From the NCBI GenBank assembly GCA_900128585.1, contig LT642182.1, positions 1 through 40,503 on the forward strand: a stretch of DNA of 40,503 nt. Direction: 5' to 3'. Positions 27,748 through 36,800 of the stretch are shown one piece after another. Numbering within the stretch: the first letter of the stretch is position 1; each line of letters opens with the position of its first letter. The notes under the pieces are model-generated. The model worked only from the letters and a program-made list of their open reading frames with translations, did not search any database and had not been told where the DNA came from. The translations under genes and the position numbers were made by a program. The stretch is from Stramenopiles sp. TOSAG23-3. Taxonomy: Eukaryota > Sar.

Positions 27748-30700
27748 ATGAGTAGTTCATACTCGGACGAAATTTCAACACTATTCGGTGGCGATGGGGG
27801 GACAATTCCTCGGCTGCTAAGGCAGCATATAAAGGGTAATCCTTACGCAAACCTTCCGGGCATTCAAAAGTTGATCGACGGCGGGCATGACCCAAATCAT
27901 TTTGACGTGTATGGTAACAATGCAATGCACTGGGCATGCAATGATTTTGGGAAAAAGGCGGCGACTGATTTTCGAGAGTTTGCGGAAAGCGTTCCTTCTA
28001 CCTCAGAAACAGGTATAATCAAATTTTTGTTGAATAATCGAGTAAACCACAAGGTACGTAACAATCGTGGAATGCTTCCATTGCATTTTGCAGTAAGATC
28101 GTGGGATAACCCCGCTGTTGCGTCGTTACTCATCTTTGGGCAACGGGAGATGGAGCTTCACATGCAGCGAGCATTAGCACCTTTGTTTCTTGGAGTAGTA
28201 AGGGCAGTGAAGCTCGTTCTAAACTGTGACAGGGCAACCCTTTTTCTTGCCGATCGTGGCTTAAAGCGTTTGTGGAGCGTGGTTGCAGACTCGGTTGATC
28301 CTATTGTGATACCTTGGGACAAAGGTCTAGCGGGAGCATGTTTCCGGGCCGAAAAACATTTGAATATAGCAGACGCATGGTTAGATTTACGCTTTGAGAA
28401 TAAGTTTGATAAGTTAACAGGATATAGAACTCGGACGGTTTTGGTGTGCCCAATACTCCGTCAATCTGGGGCCAGCATGGTCCTTGGGGTAGTTCAAGCG
28501 ATCAACAAATTTGCACCAAAAGAGGCAGTTGGAGATGACGAGGAAAAAGACGAAGAGGTTACTGCGTTATTCGACGAATCGGACGAAGAACTGTTGAAGA
28601 AGATTTGTGTTGCTTTGTCCCGTTCTTTTTTCCATACTCATGTCCTTAGAAAGTTCTGCACACGAACGTAGAGCCGCAGAGGAAAACTTTATTCATGAAA
28701 TAGAAGACATTGTGGCAAACTGTGCGGGTGGAGGGGATGTTGAATTTCACTTTAAATCACCAAAGTACAGGTATGTTAGTCCTGCAACAAAAATCCGTGA
28801 ACCTGGGTACGAAATTGATGGCCAGCTAGATTGGAAGCGGTTGCATCGGCACGGTGTAGTCGTCGTAAACCCGGATTCTAAAATATCATGGACTGTCGCT
28901 AAATTATTGAGGGCAAAAGCAGGCCTGATCGATGCACCGAGCTTAAACGACCAAACGCCGCTCATGCTTGCCGCGATTCACGGAAATGTCAATGTAATAC
29001 GCAATTTGCTTACCTCAGGTGCAAATCCATACCTAAGCGACCGCGGAGGGGACACCGCTCTGCATTATGCTGCCAAAGCAAAACAAATTGGCGCCCTGAA
29101 ACTGTTGTTGGGAGCTGGCTGTGACCCATTGCGACTGAACGGGAATGCCTTGAGCGCTTTTCAAATTTGCTGTGGGGTTCAACTTGCCTCGATCGTTGAT
29201 GGCAAATCAGCAGATCTACACAACTCACTTTTAGAAGACAAAGAAAAGAATCCCTCAAACCAAAACGGATTTTTCTCGTTGAAGGCAGCGACAGCGTTGT
29301 GGATAAGAATTTTGCACAGGGGGCACAACAACACTTGGGGGTGCCAAAATAGGTTATGCCCTATTGGCATACATTTGAATCCCATGCCTTCGAACGATTC
29401 TATATTTGGACAGGTGCACACAAATGGCATGAATGTCGCAGTCATGGATTCTAGCTGTTTTGCGTGTGGGAATGTGAGCAAATCACAAAATGAATCATGT
29501 CGTGAAATTGTTGCATTATGGCCATACAAGGAAGATGGTAAAACTCCCACGGAAAGGTGGCAATCGTGTTTGAGGCGCGAAATGGCGATACGCTGCGATA
29601 TCAAAAACATAGAATTTTGGCAAAAAAGGAAGTTTTTACCACTATCGAAATTTGAAAAAGAAAAAATGGATGAAAAGCAAAATCGCGAGCATTCGCGTTT
29701 TGCTTCAAAGTTGCAAGACGGTGGTATCCATTACTGTTTTATTGGATCGCAAATAGGGATGTTTATATTGCCTCTGCAAGCAATGGATGACACTTTCGAA
29801 ATGCAAGAGGGCACCGGCTCCACGTTAGTCTCTGCAAATTGGCAACCAGTGAAAGTGCATGATACAACGTTTCGGGAACTGATTCCCAGGGGGTGGCGTT
29901 ATTTTTCATTTCGGTTTAATTCCACACGCGCGAGCCGCTGGTCGTACTTTCGCGTCAAAAAAAATTCATCGGTGGCAGGGAAATCAATTACAGTATTCTG
30001 CGGAAAGAGTATTCCAAAGGGGTCAAGCCTACGCTCAATGCACGAGGTAAACAAAATCCATAAAGTTTTTACCGTCCCTGTTCACTCATTGCATTGTATT
30101 GTCACAAAGTCTGAGTGCCCCCCTGGGAATATTACAACTGGGAACGACACCGTTACAATTACGTTGCCAGAGCGCACAACTGGCATTTCGGCGTGCAATT
30201 ATTATATCCAGATTGACGAGGGTAGCTTTTTAATTGGTGAAAGTAGAGACCCTGGTGGTAATCCAACGGTAGTGAGCCCATTAATAGAAATCCATTTTGT
30301 TACCGACGCGGGCCAAACTGCGTGGACCCGGTCGCCAGATTACCCTCTACAACTGCGGCGTTTGGTTGTTCAAGAAACGTCATTGTCGCACTTTAACTCT
30401 CGAAACCTTGGTTTGGACGGCAATACACCAGAATTGAAAAAAAAACAGAATGCCTTTAATCCTTTCTTTTTGCCCCGGAATCCGCCTCGGATGGTGTGGA
30501 GATCGCACTCATTGGCAAAATCTTACATGACGTTTCCAAAACAGAAAATGGACGCAAACCCTGCTACAGGGAATGGACCAAAACTAAAGCGTTCAACGGC
30601 ACTATCTAGACTAAGAGCGGGGGCACGTTTGAGCACAATGGTATCGAAAGTAGCTGTGGGAGAGATACAAGAGTTTTATGCTGTAACGCTCCAAAACTAT

Positions 30701-32002
30701 GCTGTATCTATTCGTTTCAAAGTAACTAAAGTAGCATTCAAGGACAACATTCTGTTTCGAATATGCATGACCTCCCAGAAAGACTCAAAGGGACAATCGC
30801 TTGCGTTTGAATATGATTGGCCGACGGCACAATTCATCATCAATGGAAAAATCTCAAAAGGTAGACGGAAACAAAATGACCCCAATACTTCAGGTGGTTG
30901 TCTGATAAATGACCCGAACGAATCAAATAAAATAATTGCTGTGTACCCGTTCAACGAGTTTGCCGCCCCTACTGTCTTGCAAGCGCTTGATTGGTCGTGT
31001 GGAGAGAGACTCAGCATTAATGCTGACGAGTTTTCTATGCCTCAAAATTATACCGAGTGGATCGAAGCCTCGTGCGTTGGAAACACGCTGTCAAAGGGGA
31101 AAGATCGAGTCCGTTATAACCCCTTCACCCATGAATTCCAATTCGATTTCCAGTTGAACCGCCGTAAACGAAGTACCCATCATCACATTCTTCCAGACAC
31201 AAAGTATGATGTAACGCTGACTCTGCTTTACGATAAAAAGGCGGTAAATTCAGTGACGGCGCAAGGTATCAGCTTTTCCAGCTGCCACATATGCTCGGGT
31301 GTAACCGATAAGATAATTTACCAGCCTGGCGATTTTGGTACAAGGGTTCGATATTGGCCCCCCATAAATCACGGGGACGGAGAAAAGAAGGCTCGTCACC
31401 CCCAATCGCTGAAAGTTAATGTGCTGAACGGTCACGTAAGGGAGCACCAAAGGGAAATCGAGGAACGGAAGAAGGCGCTGAACAAGTGCAAAGAGGGGCG
31501 AAGGCTTACTAGATCAGCAAGTAGTGCTGATCACAAAGTGCAATTCGACGCTGCCACAGTCTACGAAAAACGACTTTGGGGACTGTTGAAATTGCACGAT
31601 AAGATTACCCAAAGCCCAAGTAATGCAGCACTATTCATGGGCGATTGGTATGGTTCAATAGAAATGCGACAGATGTCCTTTTCGAGGAAAAGACTAAGGT
31701 ATATGGCAAAAACTTTCGGGGGCATTTGGCCAGAAGCTTTGCTGACAATGATCATTACGATATACTTGCAAGAAGACGATGTGCTGGTGTTCCAGTCGAT
31801 AACGTTAGCAATCCGAACTTTGGAAGATAAACTCATCCACTCCAAACAAGTGTGTTATCCTGAAGTATTTGAGAATGGAGGGACACCCGAGCTTCAAGAC
31901 CAGAAAGCCATTGGCAATCCCGTTGATGGCCACAATAGCGACGGGAAAGACCGAGAGAATAAATTAGATCGTGAAGAGGATGGTGGTTGCGTTGTAAATT
32001 GA
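27748..32002 (+). CDS. Ankyrin-GAF-ankyrin multidomain protein with possible C-terminal CaaX, broken by one frameshift
   Basis: Two frames (27748-28671 and 28607-32002) join into about 1417 residues if one T is removed from the T6 run at 28626-28631, giving ALSRSFSILMSLESSAHERR. Domains: ankyrin repeats (about 30-130); a GAF domain (about 140-295) of the cyclic-nucleotide phosphodiesterase type, with NK-x(n)-F-x3-DE (NKF at 253-255, FDESDE at 275-280); and two more ankyrin repeats (NDQTPLMLAAIHGNVNVIRN, then GGDTALHYAAKAKQIGALKL). About 900 residues of beta-rich sequence with scattered Cys/Trp follow, which I cannot assign. The last four residues are CVVN, a possible prenylation box. No phosphodiesterase catalytic HD motif is seen, so this is probably a cNMP sensor, not an enzyme. 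The start is ATG at 27748 (aaaccATGA). Confidence 0.83.
28626..28631 (+). other. T6 homopolymer at frameshift junction of the ankyrin-GAF gene
   Basis: The upstream frame continues past here as SRSFFHTHVLRKFC to TAG at 28669-28671, unlike a GAF C-terminal helix. With five T the reading becomes SRSFSILMSLESSAHE, a normal amphipathic GAF exit helix, and stays open to 32002. Confidence 0.78.
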
Positions 32003-32212
32003 AAAAATATCTTTTGGAAAATAAAATTACGACTAATTTTTATAATCAGTACCGTGTGGACAAAAAGAGTTTTTTGGTTTAATTGTCTGTCTCTCCTTTC
32101 TCCTTACTCTGCCATTTTCAAAGCGACGTCAAATCTCCTCCCCTCTGGTTGTGTTATGACGGCTTCCATATCCTCTAATCTCGCGAAGAACGGGGGGACA
32201 TTTAAAATAATT
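32003..32212. other. Short convergent intergenic region
   Basis: The 210-base spacer separates the convergent ankyrin-GAF and M6P-receptor-like genes and should hold both 3' UTRs. No gene is supported. Confidence 0.6.
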
Positions 32213-33085
32213 TCACAGATGCGTAACAGTGTGTTTAACTTCATGCTCCGACAAACCCTCTGCGTCGGGTGAACCGTCCTGCCCAAGTTCGTCGTCTTGG
32301 ATCAAACTCTTGTGCATTGTTGTTCGTTTGTCATTTTGGCAAGTTACTTTTAGCCAAAACCAAAGTGCACCTTCTTCGACATAGCCCAAAAACTTTCTCC
32401 AAAAGTCGACGTGGGGAACACTCTCTAACCCTGATGCCCCGCGAAACTGGGTGTTGTACAGGCAACCAGAAAAGCAGTAGCACGTAAATACCCCGAAAAG
32501 CCCCAACAGGACACACACAAACGGCGACAGAACAGTCGGAGGGGGAGTGGCGCACGCGCTTTTGCTCGTTATCTTCACAGTATAGCTGCACCCCGCTTTG
32601 TCCAAAGAGACCAGCTCATACTCGTCAGAGGTCGCCCCAGAATCGCAGTAAAATTCGTATCTTAGTTCATACTTCGATAATTTGCACGTGCTTCCGCGGT
32701 ACGCGACACCTAAGTAGTTGCTACCAGTTGTAAAACGTGGTTCACTTTCCAGAAACCCGAGTACAGTGCAGCTGTCAGAGTCTTTGAATTTATAAATCCC
32801 CAAGACTTCTTGCCCAGCTTTGAAGCCCTTACAGTCTTTAACCCGGCTTTCTGGCAAAGGCTGACAAACATTCACGATTACGTTTCTGTCTTTTGCTATA
32901 GAAGAACACGAGGACGGAGCGCAAGGCAGCGGTTCGGGAGGCTTACCAATGCCCGACAAGTCATACACGTTGCCAATTGCATCAGTATAATGGCAATACT
33001 TTGACTCTTCTGCAGCTGCGCAAGCCTGTGCAAAACAAAGGAAGGCCCAAGAAAGCTGTAATACGGAGGTGCTTCGTTTAGTCAT
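32213..33085 (-). CDS. Cation-dependent mannose-6-phosphate-receptor-like type I membrane protein (MRH domain)
   Basis: The 290-residue protein has an N-terminal signal peptide (about 1-25, STSVLQLSWAFLCFAQACAA). A lumenal MRH domain (about 27-175) carries ten cysteines and opens with CHYTDAIGNVYDLSGIG. Typical MRH features are YRGSTC, LRYEFYC and AGCSYTVKITSKSAC; the usual Glu before the Cys-x-Tyr motif reads as Asp. A transmembrane segment follows (about 183-207), then a cytosolic tail containing RGASGLESVPHVDFWRKF and DDELGQDGSPDAEG. Both resemble the animal CD-MPR tail, which sorts between Golgi and endosomes; the ATG27 family shares the first motif. The role is probably lysosomal-enzyme or autophagy cargo sorting. 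The open frame extends to TTG at 33142, but ATG at 33085 directly precedes the signal peptide, so I use that. Sugar specificity cannot be read. Confidence 0.83.
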   Translation of the reverse strand: MTKRSTSVLQLSWAFLCFAQACAAAEESKYCHYTDAIGNVYDLSGIGKPPEPLPCAPSSCSSIAKDRNVIVNVCQPLPESRVKDCKGFKAGQEVLGIYKFKDSDSCTVLGFLESEPRFTTGSNYLGVAYRGSTCKLSKYELRYEFYCDSGATSDEYELVSLDKAGCSYTVKITSKSACATPPPTVLSPFVCVLLGLFGVFTCYCFSGCLYNTQFRGASGLESVPHVDFWRKFLGYVEEGALWFWLKVTCQNDKRTTMHKSLIQDDELGQDGSPDAEGLSEHEVKHTVTHL

Positions 33086-33232
33086 GTGTGCTGCAAACCC
33101 CAACCTAACAACGCGTTTGCTGATATAACTGGGGGACAACAAGAGTTCCGTTCTTGTTGCTCTTCAATTTTGATACCTTGGCTTAGTTGTAGATGGCAAG
33201 TGCGTGGAGGTGTATTGCACCGTTTTTGTTTC

Positions 33233-33290
33233 CGAAGAGTGGTTCCGCTTTTGTGAACGAAGAGTGGTTCCGCTTTTGTTAACGAAGAGT
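33233..33290. repeat. 25-bp tandem repeat, about 2.3 copies
   Basis: CGAAGAGTGGTTCCGCTTTT units start at 33233, 33258 and 33283, a period of 25 bases. The third is partial (CGAAGAGTAG). It lies about 150 bases upstream of the M6P-receptor-like start and could be a promoter element or a random minisatellite. Confidence 0.85.
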
Positions 33291-33454
33291 AGTTTTATCC
33301 ACTCCATATAGTTAGCCCTACTACTACTAGTCAAAAAAATATAATAAATAATAAATAATATATAATAATAAACATACTACTTTACTATATTATACAACAA
33401 CACGGACACATCCCACAGTGTTATTAAAATAGAGTATTATATTTAATAATATAT

Positions 33455-33565
33455 CAGGTATTATCATCGGTACCCCATACCCCAGGTACAGGTATTAATA
33501 CCGGTACAGGACAGTTACAGGATTCCAGGTACGGTACCTTGGTATTAATACCTGTACCGGTACGC
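33455..33565. repeat. GTACC-rich palindromic cluster with 18-bp perfect inverted repeat
   Basis: GGTACAGGTATTAATACC at 33485-33502 is the exact reverse complement of GGTATTAATACCTGTACC at 33541-33558, with a 38-bp loop. The region also holds the GGTATTAATACC palindrome twice. This is the largest cluster of the family in the window. Confidence 0.85.
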
Positions 33566-33805
33566 AAATACTATCAGAATATGTGGTGGTAAACAAGTAC
33601 AAGATTCAAACTGTACACAGCAAAGCGGACGAAAAAAGAATTTCGACAAAACATCATCAGAACAATTTGATGATGATTTCCACCACCCCACCACCTATAT
33701 TAATATATTTTATAGAACACTATATACTAATAAATCAAATTAGAGCTCCTTTTTTAAGAAGAAATTAGATCTATAAATATTTCATCTTGGTTCTCCAGTC
33801 GTTTT

Positions 33806-36800
33806 CTAAAAGGTTCCCATTTCTATTACCTGTTCTTCGGAATTGTTACCCCTCTTTCGCGCTTTTACTCTCCTTTTGGTGACTTGGCGAAAGAGTCCCC
33901 GCACCGTCTGGGTTATTCCTCGCTGGGCGGAGGCTGGCGCTTCTTCACCGCTGGTGCCATCGCTTGCGGAGTCTGTGGAGAACAGCAAATCTAATTTATC
34001 CCCAATCCATTTTATCTCTTTCGTTTTTTTATGGAAAAAGAACCGTTTTTTGGATTGGGGGTCAAAGCACAGCTCCCATACATCGTATGGGTTCGTCCAT
34101 CTAGTCTCCCGAGTCTCTCTGTGGTAGTAATAAGGATCGCCGGATTGGTCCACGGCTGAAATCCACAGCTTTGTTTCAGAATCATCGTCCCCGCCGTCAT
34201 CGTTCGAGGGGTCATCCCATCGCACTTCGAGTGTCTCCTTGTGGTAGTAGTAAACATCCCCTTCCTCGTCCGCGGTTGCGATCCAATCCTTTGTTGGGTC
34301 GTCGCTTCTGATCTCCTCTGTTCGAGGATTGTAAAAATAAAGTTGATCATCGTTCCCTATTAAGCGCGTCCACTCCACCGGGACGGGGGCGTTGGGATCC
34401 AGGTGCAACCGGCGATTGTTTTTTAGACGCCTCAACATTTCCGACCTCCTCGCGTTGGCTTCTCTCTTTAATGCTTTCAACTGCAGTACTCTAGTCTGAC
34501 TGTTGTTTTCCACTTCGTTAAGTTGTTTCTGAACGTTCAGCAAAGGGTTCACAGTGTTTTGAAACGCAGCAAACGATTTCCGGTACAGCAAAGGGTTCCC
34601 GTGAACGTCTCGACGATTGCGTTTGGCCCCACCCGCGCCATTTTTCCCCGCCTTACCGTCCTCTTTTTTTTTTTCACGGCAGCACCGGCATGTGAGCAAA
34701 AGGCTGCAAATCCTTTTACTTTCCTTAACAATGTGCTCCCGAAATATATAGACACAGTAAAAGAAAAAGGCAATGTTCGCCAACAGCACAAACCCCAATA
34801 AAATGGAGCAGCCGAGCTCGTAATCGCTGCAGTAAGGAAATAGTATAAAGAACAGTCCAGACCAAGCGGTTATCATCGAGACGTAGCACGTCAACGAGTC
34901 CAGGCGCTGGAGCTCCTCGCCGGGATCTTTGATGCTTATAGCCTTTTGGGTGTTGACGAGGGTGGCCGACTCGATTCGATTTTTCTTTGTCAGTTTCTTT
35001 TTGCCACTTTTTCCCAGCTTCAGCTTCTTTTCTCGGGCCTTCAGCGCCGCTTCGCGCATCATCTGTACCTTTACGGGGTCGTTGTAGGGTTTTCCAAACT
35101 CATTTAACAGAATGAACGAGGAGGTGAAAAACACGACCCAGTGAACTTCCAGTTCTGGTTTGGTCACGAAACTAGTCAAAAACGCGATCGAGGCTTTCTT
35201 GAAAGCGATAATTGCGTCCCAGTACCAACGGTTTGGCCCATAGGCGCTGTACAACATTCCAAACTTGAATAGACTGATCGTGGAGGACAGCGTATTCCTA
35301 ATTTTTATTTCACGAAGGCCACTGAACGATTTATCATGGCTGTGGCCCTTCAACCGTTTTTTCCGGTACACGGCATACAGCCCTATTGCCGGGAAGCCAA
35401 GGACGTGCAGAAAAATCTGCGGTATGGAGCAGAATACTATCCACGTCATGTGGCGTCCGACCCAACACTCCTCTTGCAGGTCGGCAATCATGTAATTTTT
35501 ACCCCCAACAGCTGTGCAAATAAAAAGGGCAAACGCTTGGCGGCAAAGCGTTGGGTACATCAAGTACATCAGAAACACCATTGTGGCGATGAACCCGTCC
35601 TTTAAACTTGGGGAGCGTCCATCAGGACCGCGGTAGGCAAAGTTCCTGCCGAGGACACGGGCAGACAGTTGCCACGCGCCCCATATAATCGTCCCCGACA
35701 ACGGCACAACAAACAGATACCCTAACTGCTTCGAGTACGCCACTTCTGCCGCCTGCATGTACGATAACTCGCACACGGGGTTGATCAATTGCTCGCCCAC
35801 GGTGGAGACAGCCCCAGTGAATTGAAACAAACCTGACAATTGATCGGGCCAGGGAACGTCCATGTTTGCGATCATGTAGGTCGTCTGCAAGTAATTGATT
35901 ATAATGACTTTCCGCATTTCAAACCGAGACTTTTTTCCCCCAGTTCCAATATGGTTGAACACCATCAATCCTACGACTACGAATATCAGCAGGGCCCCCA
36001 ATGCCAGCAAGAACTTGTTCGCCTGTTTCGGGGGGCACAGATCGCACAGTAACGCAGAGCCAATGTCCCTCCGCCGATACCCAATCTCACAGGTCGCGCA
36101 CAGCCGACAACGGTTGTGCGGGTCACGGTCACACTTCTGCTTGTACCCTTCCTGCGGGTTGCAAATTTCGGGGGAGTTCACCATGGAAAGATCAACCCCC
36201 TTGTCCGAGAGGAACCTTCCCCTGTGCGCAATATTTGGGCCGCCCAAACACGCGGGAGGGAAGAAACACTTGGTAAAGTTACTCGGGCGCATCGACGTCC
36301 ACACAGCATTGCGCCACCAACCAAATAAAGGCTTGACTTCCCGCCACGTAATGTTCCGTCCCGTGCACGATGCCCCCATCGGGCACGTGTCGCACGACCA
36401 ATCTGTAAGGCCCAAGGACGTGTTCAGATACTGCTGAATGTACTGGCATTGGCTCGCTACCTTCCAGCCCAAGGAGGTCGTGGACCAGCCCGAGTCCGGG
36501 AATGCTATTTTCTTAACCCGGACATAAACAACTTCATCTGACAGCAGTTTGCTGACGTTCGTACGGAAGTGGAACGTTCCTGTTTTGTTGGGTCCCGGGG
36601 TGTAGTCAAAGTCTAACCTGGTAACATTAGTAATTTCCTCGGGGAAGTATTCACTAGTGCTGACTTGAACTTCAAACAAATTCCAGTTTGGACTCTCGCT
36701 CTCCTCCTGCTTTGCCTGCTCCAAGTCATTTGCGGCTCTCCTCCACTCAACGCGCAATTCGGTGAAAGTGTCGCCTACGAATAACTCTGGTCGTAGGGGC

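Larger units (their letters stand above)
33086..33805. other. Intergenic region with tandem and palindromic repeats
   Basis: The spacer contains the 25-bp tandem repeat at 33233-33290, the long GTACC cluster at 33455-33565 with an 18-bp inverted repeat, and AT-rich TAATAATA tracts. The 61-codon frame at 33583-33768 is not supported. No gene is seen. Confidence 0.65.

Noticed and set aside
28607-28649. 43-bp GT-AG mini-intron at the ankyrin-GAF frameshift
   Set aside because: It would restore phase but creates TAA across the junction; a one-base indel gives a natural helix.
16031-32002. Functional cNMP gene cluster (CNBD channel plus GAF protein)
   Set aside because: The two genes are 7.7 kb apart with unrelated genes between and separate promoters; eukaryotic gene order here gives no support for co-regulation.
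33583-33768. 61-codon plus-strand frame
   Set aside because: AT-rich spacer translation without domain or conservation clues.
35895-36437. 180-codon plus-strand frame opposite the giant receptor
   Set aside because: Shadow of the minus-strand coding sequence with no domain and unusual composition.
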